Shown: positions 32,897 through 42,517, counted from the first letter of the stretch. The stretch: 64,000 nucleotides of DNA from Micromonospora sp. MW-13 (GCF_003434305.1 NZ_QKKX01000031.1:1-64000); one strand, 5' to 3'. Numbers and translations: made by a program. The notes: generated by a model not told the origin, from the sequence alone.

Positions 32897-35800
32897 TCAC
32901 GGGGCCGGCGGCTCCGCCGCGCCGCGCCGGTTCACCCGGGTCGGGTGCCGGAGGTCGGCCACCTCCGGCGGGATCCGGTGGCCGTCGAGCAGGTTCCGCT
33001 CGTCGAGACGACGGACGGCCTCGGCGACGAGCCGGGCGTGCTCCGGATCGGCCGAGCCCAGCAGTTCGGTCAGGCCATACACCACCCGAGCGCCGAGCAA
33101 CCGGTCCGCGGTCGCGTCCCGCCCCAGGAAGGCCAGGCAGCAGCGGACCTGGGCGGCCCGCGCCGGGTACGACCATCTCGGCACGGCGCCGGGGTCGGCG
33201 AGCTCGGCCACCAGCGCGGGCGGAACGTGCGGGTCCACGGCCAGCCCGTCGAACAGCAGGACCAACAGGCGGTTGCTCTGCGAAACGCTGTGCGTCGCGT
33301 GCAGCAGGACCCGGACCGTGCGGTAGATCCCGGCCCGCACCGCCGGGGCGACGTCGCTCACCGGCAGCAGCAGCAGGTCGATCACGGCCCGCGCCGCCGA
33401 CCGGTGACCCGAGCCGGTGACCACGACCATCCGGAACGCGTCCGGAAACGCCGCGACGAACGACTCCAGGGCGTGCCGGTTCGCGTCCGCCCGAGGCACG
33501 CACTCGAAGTTCGCCTGTTCCGCGGCCGACTGTTCGAGCTGCGGCACGAACCGGACCCGGTTGCGGTCCTCCGGCTCCGGGTCGGGGTACGTCCAGGACA
33601 GGTCCACCGGCTCCGGCACCGAGCGCGGGTCGGCCAGCCGCAGCCGGACGTCCGGGTACACCCCGGTCCCGAGCCGTTGCAGGGTGACCGCCTCGACGAG
33701 GCCGCGGTACTGCGTCTCGTCGAGCTGCGAGCGCCAGAGCAGGGCCTGACCGCGCCACGCCGACCGGACGTCGGGGTGCCCCGGGTACAGGTCCCGCCCG
33801 CGCAGCGCGTCGGCCGCGCAGAGGCCGAGCACCAGCAGGTTGGCGCTGTACGCCGCGTGCCGGGCCGGCACCGGCAGCGGCCGGGGCCGGTACGCCTCGA
33901 AGCGCCGGGGCGGGCGGGCCTCGTGCGCCGCCCGGAACAGCCGCACCAGCACGTCGGCCACGGCGGCCCGCCGCTCGGGCGCCAGGGCCCGCAGGGCGTC
34001 GGACAGGAAGCCCACGATCGGTACCCGCCCGGTCAGCGTCGCGAACGACAGCAGGGCGTGCAGCGGGTCGTCGTCGAGCTGGTTCGTGCGCAGCAGGCTC
34101 GTGGCGGCCTCCCGCGCGGCCAGCTCGGTCAGCACCGCCACGGTCGTGCGGGCCACCAGGTACTCCCCGAAGGTGGCGTGCAGGAACTCGTAGGTCGCCA
34201 CCCGGTCGTCGGCCCGCAGGGCCTGGGACCGGTGCACGAAGAAGAACCGCCCGAAGACGGTCTCCGCGGGCCGCAGCGGGGCCCGGAACCCGGCCGGCCC
34301 CAGGGCCTCGGGCAGGGGCGCGGCGAGGAACGGCAGGGCCGCGAGATCGGCCTCCAGCTCGTCCTCGGTCACCCACTGGGTGCCCCGGTTGAACATGGCG
34401 AACGCCACCGCGGCGAGCCGGCCCAGCTCGTCGTCCACGGCCCGGTCGAGCTCCCGGTCCGGCAGGCCGCGCCGGTGCTTGGCCACCTCCCGCCGGGCGA
34501 ACCGGGTCAGCAACCGCTCGTACAGCTCGCCCTGGCGCAGGCCCCCGGCGGCCCGCAGGTCGTTGCCGTCGGCGTCGTAGAGCGCGAGCATCAGCAGCAG
34601 CAGGGGCTGCTCGGCCAGCTCCCGGTGGGCGAGCGCCACGGACGGATCCAGCGGACGCTTCCCGGCGGCCCGCCAGGAGCCCGCGTTGGTCTCGTTCCAG
34701 ATCCGCACCCAGTGCCAGATCCGCGACTCGTCGAACGGCTCCAGCCGCAGGGCCACCGTGCCGGGCGGTGGCTTGGCCCGGTCGGCGACGCTGGTCCGGC
34801 TGGTGACCAGCACCGCCAGGGGCCGTCCCTGCTCGGCCTCCCGGCGCTGGAAGGCGGCCACCCGGAACAGGTAGTCCGTCTGCGTCACCCCGGTCGCCTG
34901 GAGCAGCTCGTCGAAGCCGTCGAGCACGACCACCGGCAGGGCGTCGCCGGCGGACCGGGCCAGCGCCGGCCAGTCGAGCCGCTCCCCGGTGGCCGCGCGG
35001 ACGGCCTGCTCGATCTGGTCCTGGACGTCCGCCTCGGCTCGCACCTCGCGCAGCACCACCCGGACGGCGAGGAAGTCGGTGGCCGGCAGTTGGGCGGCGA
35101 GCACCCGGGTCAGCACCGACTTGCCCGAGCCGGGCTGCCCGAGCACGAGCAGCGGCGCGTGCGGGGCCCCGGGTGAGGTCAGGTGGCCGGTCAGGAAGGC
35201 GGGCAGGTCGGCGCGGACCGGCTGCTGTTCCCACCACGACTCGTCGCTGGGCCGGGCGTCGGCGTCCAGCGCGGCCACCCGGCACAGCGGCGGCACGTAC
35301 GCCGCGCCGAGGGTCGGCACCCGCAGCCCGTCCGGGACGTCCCCCGACTCGATGACCGGCCGGTCGAGCTGGGCGGCGCACGCGCGGGCCAGCGCCTCCC
35401 GTCGCGCGTCGGGCGCCCGGCCGACGGCCAGGTCACGCAGCTCCCGGCGCAGCTCGCCGAGCCCCACGGCCAGGGCTGCCACCTCGCCCCGGGTCGCCTG
35501 GTGCTCGTGGATCCCGGCCCAGAAGGCGACCTCCGGGAAGTCCGCCGCCAGCGCGGTGAGCAGGTCCCGGTGCCGGTCCGCGGCCAGGGCCGGCAGCTCA
35601 CGCATGGCGGCGCTGAAGGCCGCCCGGCGGTGCGCGGGCACCTCCAGCCACCTGGTCAGCCCTTCGAGGAATGCCTCAAGCCGCGCGGCGAGTCCCAGGT
35701 AGTAGTCGGCCAGCTCATGCCGCAGCCGCTGGTAGGGCAGCTCCGCCCGGGGCACCGGCGTGGGCAGCGCGAACATGTCGCGGACGACCGTCTCCGGCAG

Positions 35801-36172
35801 CGTGGCGCCGGAGCCGGCGAGCGTGAGCTGCTCGGCCTTGCTGACCCCCAGTTCGGCGAGGGACAGCGGGAGGTCGCACTCCTGGAGGGCCTCGAAGAAG
35901 GCGGTCACCGCGATCACCGCGTGCGCCGCCTCCAGCCGGCGGGTGCGGCCGTACCGGGACAGGCCGGAACGCTGCTCGACGACGGAGCGCACCAGGTCGT
36001 GGCCGAGCCGGACGAACTCCGACTTGGCGTCGAAGATGCCCAGCAGCGCCGGCGTCGACACCGAGGCGGCCAGCAGCACACCCCCGGTCAGCCGGTCGAA
36101 CCAGTCGACGAGGCGGCTCTTCTCGCCGCCCAGCAGGCGTACGGCATCGGCGTAGCTGAGCACGTCGGGCAC
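32897..36172 (-). CDS. NACHT-domain NTPase with N-terminal helical (NNH7-like) domain
   Basis: A 1091-aa STAND NTPase. Residues 1-280 are a helical N-terminal domain starting LSYADAVRLLGGEKSRLVDW, resembling the NACHT-associated helical domain NNH7. The NTPase core has Walker A GQPGSGKS (345-352), Walker B VVVLDGFDELL (414-424) and VLVTSRTSVADRAK. RFFFVHRSQ and the winged-helix-like ATYEFLHATFGEYLVAR close the module, and the last 400 residues form a helical sensor-like region. Bacterial NACHT proteins of this architecture include antiphage factors. GTG 36172 has GGGGAGGGG eight bases upstream. The gene is 31 nt downstream of a DUF350 gene on the same strand, so the two are probably one operon. 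Ligand and effector mechanism are unknown. Confidence 0.85.
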   Translation of the reverse strand: MPDVLSYADAVRLLGGEKSRLVDWFDRLTGGVLLAASVSTPALLGIFDAKSEFVRLGHDLVRSVVEQRSGLSRYGRTRRLEAAHAVIAVTAFFEALQECDLPLSLAELGVSKAEQLTLAGSGATLPETVVRDMFALPTPVPRAELPYQRLRHELADYYLGLAARLEAFLEGLTRWLEVPAHRRAAFSAAMRELPALAADRHRDLLTALAADFPEVAFWAGIHEHQATRGEVAALAVGLGELRRELRDLAVGRAPDARREALARACAAQLDRPVIESGDVPDGLRVPTLGAAYVPPLCRVAALDADARPSDESWWEQQPVRADLPAFLTGHLTSPGAPHAPLLVLGQPGSGKSVLTRVLAAQLPATDFLAVRVVLREVRAEADVQDQIEQAVRAATGERLDWPALARSAGDALPVVVLDGFDELLQATGVTQTDYLFRVAAFQRREAEQGRPLAVLVTSRTSVADRAKPPPGTVALRLEPFDESRIWHWVRIWNETNAGSWRAAGKRPLDPSVALAHRELAEQPLLLLMLALYDADGNDLRAAGGLRQGELYERLLTRFARREVAKHRRGLPDRELDRAVDDELGRLAAVAFAMFNRGTQWVTEDELEADLAALPFLAAPLPEALGPAGFRAPLRPAETVFGRFFFVHRSQALRADDRVATYEFLHATFGEYLVARTTVAVLTELAAREAATSLLRTNQLDDDPLHALLSFATLTGRVPIVGFLSDALRALAPERRAAVADVLVRLFRAAHEARPPRRFEAYRPRPLPVPARHAAYSANLLVLGLCAADALRGRDLYPGHPDVRSAWRGQALLWRSQLDETQYRGLVEAVTLQRLGTGVYPDVRLRLADPRSVPEPVDLSWTYPDPEPEDRNRVRFVPQLEQSAAEQANFECVPRADANRHALESFVAAFPDAFRMVVVTGSGHRSAARAVIDLLLLPVSDVAPAVRAGIYRTVRVLLHATHSVSQSNRLLVLLFDGLAVDPHVPPALVAELADPGAVPRWSYPARAAQVRCCLAFLGRDATADRLLGARVVYGLTELLGSADPEHARLVAEAVRRLDERNLLDGHRIPPEVADLRHPTRVNRRGAAEPPAP

Positions 36173-36203
36173 GACGGCGACCCCTCCCCAGGCTGGACCG
36201 GCC

Positions 36204-36629
36204 TCAGGCGATGCAGGCGCAGACGATCAGCGCGGCGCCGAAGTGGGTGGCGGCGCTGACCCGGGCCGCCGGGTGCGGCTCGTCGGAGCAGATGATCTGA
36301 CCGAGCCGGCCCGGGGTCAGCAGGTCCAGCACGAAGAAGGCCAGCCCCATGACCAGCAGGCCGATCAGCCCGAAGACGACGGTGGAGGCCAGCCCCTTGG
36401 CGAAGTCGCTGTAGCTGGTGAGGATCGCGGTGAACACGATCCCGGCGATGCCGAGCTGGTTCGCGGCGAGCAGCAGCCCGGCATTGGCGTTACGCCGAAC
36501 CCAGATCAGCTCGCGCAGCTTCCCCGGGGTGAGCAGGTCGACCAGGCCGAAGCCGGCCGCCATCAGCCCCACCCCGACGACCCCGAACACGACGCTCTGC
36601 CAGGCTCCGCTGAGCAGATCCTCCAGCAC
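36204..36629 (-). CDS. DUF350-like four-helix membrane protein
   Basis: A 141-aa integral membrane protein with four helices: SVVFGVVGVGLMAAGFGLVD, AGLLLAANQLGIAGIVFTAI, VVFGLIGLLVMGLAFFVLDL and FGAALIVCACIA. The pattern LLTPGKLRELIW / LLTPGRLGQIIC after the first and third helices shows an internal duplication, as in DUF350 proteins. GTG 36629 is chosen for GGGAGG six bases upstream. It is the promoter-proximal gene of a probable operon with the NACHT NTPase. A membrane partner or effector role is inference from context only. Confidence 0.75.
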   Translation of the reverse strand: MLEDLLSGAWQSVVFGVVGVGLMAAGFGLVDLLTPGKLRELIWVRRNANAGLLLAANQLGIAGIVFTAILTSYSDFAKGLASTVVFGLIGLLVMGLAFFVLDLLTPGRLGQIICSDEPHPAARVSAATHFGAALIVCACIA

Positions 36630-36731
36630 CGACTGCCTCCCGACCACCTACCGCCCGGCGGGGGTGCCGGCGCGGTGATCGAGACGATAGCGGCCCGCCG
36701 CAACCCCCCGACAACCCGCGTCGCCGGCGGC

Positions 36732-38081
36732 CTAAAGCGACAGGTAGCGCTGCCGCTCGTAGGGGGTCACCTCGCGGCGGTACTGCTCCCACTCGGCCCG
36801 CTTGTTGCGCAGGAAGAAGTCGAAGACGTGCTCGCCGAGCACCTCGGCGACCAGCTCGGAGCCGGCCATCACGTCGATCGCCTCGGACAGGTTCTCCGGC
36901 AGCGACTCGTATCCCATCGCGCGCCGCTCGGCGCTGCTCAGCGACCAGACGTCGTCCTCGGCGCCCGGGGGCAGCTCGTAGCCCTCCTCGATGCCCTTGA
37001 GGCCGGCGCCGAGCAGCACCGCGAAGGCCAGGTAGGGGTTCGTCGCCGAGTCCAGCGAGCGGACCTCCACCCGGGCGGAGTTCGGCTTGCCGTACGCGGG
37101 GACGCGGACCAGCGCGGATCGGTTCAGGTGCCCCCAGCAGACGAACGCCGGGCTCTCGGTGATCCGGTCGGGCAGCGCCTGCGGGAACAGCCGCTTGTAC
37201 GAGTTGACCCACTGGTTGGTGACCGCCGTGTACTCCCGGGCGTGCACGAGCAGCCCGGCGATGAACGACTTCGCCACCTTCGACAGCTTCATCGGGTCGC
37301 CGCCGTCGTGGAACGCGTTGCGCTCCCCCTCGAACAGCGACAGGTGGGTGTGCATGCCGCTGCCGGGCTGGTCGGTGAACGGCTTCGGCATGAAGCTGGC
37401 CTGCACCCCGGTGGACAGGGCCACCTCCTTGACCACGTGCCGGAAGGTCATGATGTTGTCGGCGGTGGTCAGCGCGTCGGCGTAGCGCAGGTCGATCTCC
37501 TGCTGGCCGGGGGCGACCTCGTGGTGGCTGAACTCCACCGAGATGCCGATCCGCTCCAGGGCCAGCACGGCCTGCCGGCGGAAGTCCCGGGCCACCGCGT
37601 GGGTGGTGTGCTCGAAGTAGCCGCCGGTGTCGACCGGGATGGGCACCGAGCCGTCCTGCGGGCCGTTCTCCAGCAGGAAGAACTCGATCTCCGGGTGGGT
37701 GTAGAAGGTGAAGCCCTTCTCGGCGGCCTTGGACAGCATCCGGCGCAGCACGTGCCGGGGGTCGGCCCAGGACGGGCCGCCGTCGGGGAGCAGGATGTCG
37801 CAGAACATCCGGGCGCTCTCGCCGCTCACCCCGCCCTCGAAGGGGAACACCTGGAAGGTGGTCGGGTCGGGCATGGCCACCATGTCGGACTCGAAGACCC
37901 GGGCGAAGCCCTCGATCGCCGAGCCGTCGAACCCGATGCCCTCCTCGAAGGCCGCCTCCAGCTCGGCGGGCGCGACCGAGACGCTCTTGAGGGTGCCCAG
38001 CACGTCGGTGAACCACAGCCGGACGAACCGGATGTCGCGCTCTTCCAGCGTACGGAGGACGAACTCCTGCTGACGGTCCAC
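36732..38081 (-). CDS. glnA2: GlnA2-type glutamine synthetase-like ligase
   Basis: A 449-aa GSI-fold enzyme: GIGFDGSAIEGFARVFESDM, HPEIEFFLLE, PKPFTDQPGSGMHTHLSLFE, NRSALVRVPAYG and RSLDSATNPYLAFAVLL. It lacks the adenylylation motif of GlnA: the equivalent loop reads GYELPPGAEDDVWSLS, so GlnE is not expected to control it. In Streptomyces and mycobacteria the GlnA2 group is reported to use gamma-glutamylation substrates such as polyamines rather than ammonia. GTG 38081 with GAGGGG five bases upstream is preferred to the longer start. It is divergent from nadE, with a 245-nt intergenic region. Confidence 0.9.
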   Translation of the reverse strand: MDRQQEFVLRTLEERDIRFVRLWFTDVLGTLKSVSVAPAELEAAFEEGIGFDGSAIEGFARVFESDMVAMPDPTTFQVFPFEGGVSGESARMFCDILLPDGGPSWADPRHVLRRMLSKAAEKGFTFYTHPEIEFFLLENGPQDGSVPIPVDTGGYFEHTTHAVARDFRRQAVLALERIGISVEFSHHEVAPGQQEIDLRYADALTTADNIMTFRHVVKEVALSTGVQASFMPKPFTDQPGSGMHTHLSLFEGERNAFHDGGDPMKLSKVAKSFIAGLLVHAREYTAVTNQWVNSYKRLFPQALPDRITESPAFVCWGHLNRSALVRVPAYGKPNSARVEVRSLDSATNPYLAFAVLLGAGLKGIEEGYELPPGAEDDVWSLSSAERRAMGYESLPENLSEAIDVMAGSELVAEVLGEHVFDFFLRNKRAEWEQYRREVTPYERQRYLSL

Positions 38082-38326
38082 TTCCACCCCTCGCGACACT
38101 CTGCCCACCACCGGTCGGGCCTGACCGCCCAGTCTCCACCGGGTCCTTTACGAAGACGTTACGCGACCATCCCGGCCCCGTCCTGTCGTGTCCCGCCCCC
38201 CTGGCGGGCGGGCCGGGGCCGAGTCCCCACGGCCGTGGACCGGGTCTCCGGAGCGCCCCGGCCCGGTGTCCGCCGTCTCGCGCCGCCGGTCGTGTCGGGT
38301 CTGCCCGGCTGGGGCAAGATGAGGGC

Positions 38327-40087
38327 ATGCCCACCCTGCGTCTCGCCCTGTCCCAGGTCAACCCGAGCGTCGGCGACCTCGCCGGCAACGCCGGCCTGGT
38401 CCGCCGGTGGACCCGACGGGCCGCCGACGCCGGCGCCCAGCTCGTCCTGTTCCCGGAGATGGTGCTGCCCGGGTACCCGGTCGAGGACCTGGTCTTCCGC
38501 CGGTCCTTCGTCGCCGCGTCCCAGGCCGCGCTGCGCCGCCTCGCCGCCGACCTGGCCGCCGACGGCCTCGGCGAGCTGCCGGTGGTGGTCGGCTACCTGG
38601 ACGCGGACGGCCCGCCCCAGGTCAGCGCCGACGCCCAGCCGGGCCACGGGGCCCGCAACGCCGCCGCGGTGCTGCACCGCGGCGAGGTGGTGGCCACCTA
38701 CTTCAAGCACCACCTGCCCAACTACGGCGTGTTCGACGAGGACCGCTACTTCGTGCCCGGCGACACGCTGACCGTGGTGCGGGTCGGCGGGGTGGACGTG
38801 GCGCTGACCATCTGCGAGGACCTGTGGCAGGCCGGCGGCCCGTTCGCGGTGGCCCGGCGGGCCGGGGTGGGCCTGGTGGTCACGATCAACGGCTCGCCGT
38901 ACGAGCTGAACAAGGACGACATCCGGCTGCCGCTGGTGCGCCGCCGGGCCGCCGAGGCGGGCGCCGCCGTGGCGTACGTCAACATGGTCGGCGCGCAGGA
39001 CGAGCTGGTCTTCGAGGGCGACTCGATGATCGTGGGCGCGGACGGGACGCTGCTGACCCGCGCCCCGCAGTTCGTCGAGCACCTGCTGGTGCACGACGTC
39101 GAGCTGCCGGCGGCGCCGGCACCGGTCGGCGGCGACGGGGAGCTGGCCGACGGGATGCGGATCGTGCGCGCCGACGTCGGCGACGTGCCGCCGCCCGCCA
39201 CCGGCGAGGTGGCGGTCGGCGGGATCATCGAGCCGGTGGCCGCCGAGGCCGAGGTGTGGCGGGCGCTGGTGCTGGGCCTGCGCGACTACGTCGACAAGAA
39301 CCGGTTCCCGTCGGTGGTGCTGGGGCTCTCCGGCGGCATCGACTCGGCGGTGGCGGCGGCCCTCGCGGTCGACGCGCTCGGCCCGGACCGGGTGGTCGGG
39401 GTGTCGATGCCCAGCCAGCACTCCTCGGAGCACTCCCGGGAGGACGCGGAGGACCTGGCCAAGCGCACCGGGCTGGACTACCGGGTCCAGCCGATCCAGC
39501 CGATGGTGGACACCTACCTGGCGAACCTGTCGCTGTCCGGGGTGGCGGTGGAGAACCTCCAGGCCCGGGTACGCGGGGTGCTGCTGATGGCGCTGTCGAA
39601 CCAGGAGGGCCACCTCGTCCTCACCACCGGCAACAAGAGCGAGCTGGCGGTCGGCTACTCCACCCTGTACGGCGACTCGGTCGGCGGGTTCAACCCGGTC
39701 AAGGACGTGTGGAAGACGCTGGTCTGGCGGCTGGCGAAGTGGCGCAACGCCGACGCCGCCCGCCGGGGCGAGACGCCGCCGATCCCGGAGAACTCGATCG
39801 GCAAGCCGCCGAGCGCCGAGCTGAGCCCCGGCCAGCTCGACAGCGACACGCTGCCCGACTACGACGTGCTCGACCCGATCCTGATCGGGTACGTCGACGG
39901 CGACCTCGGCCGGACCGGGCTCGTCGAGTCCGGCCACGACCCGGCGGTCGTCGACCGGGTGCTGCGGATGGTGGACACCGCCGAGTACAAGCGCCGGCAG
40001 TCGGCGCCCGGCACGAAGATCTCGATGAAGGCGTTCGGGCGGGACCGCCGGCTGCCGATCACCAACCGCTGGCGCGAGGACGGCTGA
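38327..40087 (+). CDS. nadE: Glutamine-dependent NAD+ synthetase
   Basis: A 586-aa enzyme for the last step of NAD biosynthesis: deamido-NAD + glutamine + ATP to NAD. The N-terminal nitrilase-type glutaminase domain has the triad Glu44 (VLFPEMVLPGYP), a Lys in TYFKHHLPNYGVFDEDRYF and a Cys in ALTICEDLW. The C-terminal synthetase has the PP-loop LGLSGGIDSAVAAALAVDAL, STLYGDSVGGFNPVKDV and a PPSAELSPGQLDSDTLPDYD segment. ATG 38327 is the start. The fused glutaminase means it does not depend on free ammonia, in keeping with its place among nitrogen genes. Confidence 0.96.
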   Translation: MPTLRLALSQVNPSVGDLAGNAGLVRRWTRRAADAGAQLVLFPEMVLPGYPVEDLVFRRSFVAASQAALRRLAADLAADGLGELPVVVGYLDADGPPQVSADAQPGHGARNAAAVLHRGEVVATYFKHHLPNYGVFDEDRYFVPGDTLTVVRVGGVDVALTICEDLWQAGGPFAVARRAGVGLVVTINGSPYELNKDDIRLPLVRRRAAEAGAAVAYVNMVGAQDELVFEGDSMIVGADGTLLTRAPQFVEHLLVHDVELPAAPAPVGGDGELADGMRIVRADVGDVPPPATGEVAVGGIIEPVAAEAEVWRALVLGLRDYVDKNRFPSVVLGLSGGIDSAVAAALAVDALGPDRVVGVSMPSQHSSEHSREDAEDLAKRTGLDYRVQPIQPMVDTYLANLSLSGVAVENLQARVRGVLLMALSNQEGHLVLTTGNKSELAVGYSTLYGDSVGGFNPVKDVWKTLVWRLAKWRNADAARRGETPPIPENSIGKPPSAELSPGQLDSDTLPDYDVLDPILIGYVDGDLGRTGLVESGHDPAVVDRVLRMVDTAEYKRRQSAPGTKISMKAFGRDRRLPITNRWREDG

Positions 40088-40264
40088 CCCGGCGCCGGTC
40101 GCCGGGGCGGCGCGGAAGCGGGGTCCGCCGGGTGCCCGGCGGCCGGACCGCGCCGCCGCCGGAGAGTGAGATCCTGCACTGCCTCCTCCCGCCGCCGCCC
40201 GCCCGGTGCGACGATCGGCGGAGCCCGGGGACCGCGCAGGCGGCCTCGAGGAAAGGAGACAGTC

Positions 40265-41110
40265 ATGGTGGAGTCCACCCCGACCGAGGTCACGGCGCTG
40301 TACGGCGGCCCGGCCACCCGACGGGTCCGCACCCGCGACCTGCTCGCCGCCAAGGAGCGCGGTGAGCGGTGGTCGATGCTGACCTCGTACGACCAGTACA
40401 CGGCGTCGATCTTCGATGCCGCCGGCATCCCGGCGCTGCTGGTCGGCGACTCGGCGGCGAACAACGTCTTCGGCTACGAGACGACGCTGCCGGTGACCGC
40501 CGAGGAGCTGCTGCCGCTGGTCCGCGCGGTGGTACGGGCCACCCGGCAGGCGCTGGTCGTCGGCGACCTGCCGTTCGGCTCGTACGAGGAGGGGCCGGCG
40601 CAGGCACTGCGTACGGCGGTGCGGTTCATGAAGGAGGGCGGCTGCCACGCGGTGAAGCTGGAGGGCGGCCAGCGCTACGCGGCGCAGATCGGCGCGATCG
40701 TCGACGCCGGCATCCCGGTGATGGCGCACATCGGCTTCACCCCGCAGCGCGAGCACACCCTCGGCGGGTACCGGGTGCAGGGGCGGGGCGACACGGCCGA
40801 CGAGGTGCTCGCCGACGCGCGGGCGGTGACCGAGGCGGGCGCGTTCGCGGTGGTGCTGGAGATGGTGCCGGGCGAGGTGGCCAAGCGGATCACCGCGGAG
40901 CTGCCGATCCCGACCGTCGGCATCGGGGCCGGCCCGGACACCGACGCGCAGGTGCTGGTCTGGCAGGACATGGCCGGCCTGCGCACCGGGCGGGCCCCGC
41001 GCTTCGTGAAGCGCTACGCCGACCTGGCCGGCGCGCTGACCGACGCCACCCGCCGGTTCGCCGACGAGGTCCGCGGCGGCGAGTTCCCGGCCGCCGAGCA
41101 CACCTTCTGA
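40265..41110 (+). CDS. panB: 3-methyl-2-oxobutanoate hydroxymethyltransferase
   Basis: A 281-aa TIM-barrel enzyme that makes ketopantoate from alpha-ketoisovalerate and methylene-tetrahydrofolate, the first step of pantothenate/CoA synthesis. Seen: WSMLTSYDQYTASIFDAAGI, the metal-binding Asp in LLVGDSAANNVFGYETT, VKLEGG, the catalytic Glu in VVLEMVPGEVAKRIT, and IGIGAGPDTDAQVLVWQDM. ATG 40265 has GGAAAGGAGA upstream. It follows nadE by 177 nt on the same strand, the usual actinobacterial arrangement. Confidence 0.96.
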   Translation: MVESTPTEVTALYGGPATRRVRTRDLLAAKERGERWSMLTSYDQYTASIFDAAGIPALLVGDSAANNVFGYETTLPVTAEELLPLVRAVVRATRQALVVGDLPFGSYEEGPAQALRTAVRFMKEGGCHAVKLEGGQRYAAQIGAIVDAGIPVMAHIGFTPQREHTLGGYRVQGRGDTADEVLADARAVTEAGAFAVVLEMVPGEVAKRITAELPIPTVGIGAGPDTDAQVLVWQDMAGLRTGRAPRFVKRYADLAGALTDATRRFADEVRGGEFPAAEHTF

Positions 41111-41167
41111 CCGGTACGCGGCTGCGGTGGGCGCCCGCCGGGCGCCCACCGCGTCCACAATCGGGAG

Positions 41168-41689
41168 ATGGTCGACTACGGCGTCCCCGGCTACCGGCCG
41201 GCGTGGCTCCAGGGGCGGGCGGCCGTCGAGGCGGCCCACGGTGCCCGGCTCGCGGCGCTGGCCGGGCGCCCGCTGACCCGGGCCTGGCTGGCCTGGGACC
41301 TGGACGACGGTTCCTGGTTCGCCGACTGCCCGGTGCTGCTGGACTTCGCCGGCGAGCAGGTCGAGATCAACCACCGCAAGCTCGACGACCTCTCGGTCAC
41401 CTGGAACTCGGTGTCCCCGGTCGGCGGGCCCGACTGGCCCGGCCTCCGGCTGGCCTGGCGCGCGGAGCCACTGCCCGGCCTGGCCGCGCTGCGCGGGCAG
41501 GAGCTGCGCGCGGTCACGCTGCTGGAGTGGCGGGGCGGCAAGCGCGACCTGGCCAACGGCGCCGTCGCGCTCGGTTTCACCTTCCCCCGGGGCGACCTGG
41601 TCGTCCACAACGCCCTCGACGAGAACGCCCTGGCCTTCGGTCCGCCCGCTCCCCGCTACCGCCGCCATCCGCTGCCCCGGCGCCGGTAG
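41168..41689 (+). CDS. Conserved hypothetical protein (173 aa)
   Basis: A soluble protein rich in Trp and Asp: YRPAWLQGRAAVEAAHGARL, a WDLDDGSWFADCPVLLDF block, QVEINHRKLDDLSVTWNSV and LGFTFPRGDLVVHNALDENAL. No catalytic motif is recognised; the mostly beta pattern suggests a small binding fold. ATG 41168 is the start. It lies 57 nt downstream of panB, same strand, so it may be co-transcribed. Its codon use matches its neighbours. Confidence 0.65.
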   Translation: MVDYGVPGYRPAWLQGRAAVEAAHGARLAALAGRPLTRAWLAWDLDDGSWFADCPVLLDFAGEQVEINHRKLDDLSVTWNSVSPVGGPDWPGLRLAWRAEPLPGLAALRGQELRAVTLLEWRGGKRDLANGAVALGFTFPRGDLVVHNALDENALAFGPPAPRYRRHPLPRRR

Positions 41690-41737
41690 CCCCCGGGCCG
41701 CCGCCGCCCGGGATCTTTCGCCCGGGCGGGCGACGGA

Positions 41738-42436
41738 TCAGACGTCGGTGACGCGGATGCCGGCGTGCGACTTGTAGCGCTTGTTGATGGCGATCAGGTT
41801 GGCGGTGAACGCCTCGATCTGGTGGGCGTTGCGCAGCCGGCCGGCGTAGACGCCACGCATGCCGGGGATGCGGGCCGCGAGCGCCCCGACGACGTCCACC
41901 AGCTCGCGGTCCTCGGTGCAGATCAGCACGTCGAGGTCGATCCGGTCGATCTCCGGGTCGGCCAGCAGCGGCGCGCTGACGTGGTTGAACGCGGCGCAGA
42001 CCCGGGAGTCGGGCAGCAGCGCGGCGGCCTGCTGGACGGCGCTGCCCTCCTCGACGGCCAGCGCGTACGGGCCCTGCTTGTCGAAGCCCAGCGGGTTCAC
42101 GCAGTCCACGACGATCTTGCCGGCGAGCGGTTGCGCGAGGGCGGCGACGGTGGCGGCGTGGCCGTCCCACGGCACCGCGATCACCACCACGTCGCTGCCC
42201 CGGGCCACCTCGTCGTTGTCGGCGCCGGTGACGGTCGCGCCGGACGGCACCCCGGGCAGGGCCGCGATCTCCTCGGCGGCCTGCGCGGCCCGTTCGGCGG
42301 ACCGGGAGCCGATCAGCACGGTCTGCCCGGCCCGGGCGAACCGGTAGGCCAGGCCCCGGCCCTGGTCACCCGTGCCGCCGATGATCCCGACGGTCAGCCC
42401 GGACACGTCTGGCAGCCTGCTCGCGTCGTATGCCAT
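41738..42436 (-). CDS. npdG: NADPH-dependent F420 reductase
   Basis: A 232-aa Rossmann protein that exchanges hydride between NADPH and coenzyme F420. The NADPH motif TVGIIGGTGDQGRGLAYRFA is followed by VLIGSRSAERA (phosphate-binding Ser/Arg). VVVIAVPWDGH, GKIVVDCVNPLGFD and AAFNHVSAPLL are blocks of the F420-dependent NADP reductase family. ATG 42436 starts 24 residues before the glycine motif and has GAGG about nine bases upstream. It supplies reduced F420, or uses it, for enzymes such as the LLM oxidoreductase at 3592. Confidence 0.92.
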   Translation of the reverse strand: MAYDASRLPDVSGLTVGIIGGTGDQGRGLAYRFARAGQTVLIGSRSAERAAQAAEEIAALPGVPSGATVTGADNDEVARGSDVVVIAVPWDGHAATVAALAQPLAGKIVVDCVNPLGFDKQGPYALAVEEGSAVQQAAALLPDSRVCAAFNHVSAPLLADPEIDRIDLDVLICTEDRELVDVVGALAARIPGMRGVYAGRLRNAHQIEAFTANLIAINKRYKSHAGIRVTDV

Positions 42437-42517
42437 CCGCCCATCCTCGCAAACGGCCCGATGCCCCGGCAGCACCCGCCGGTGTGAGAATCTTCGCTGC
42501 TACCGGCCCGGCCGCGC

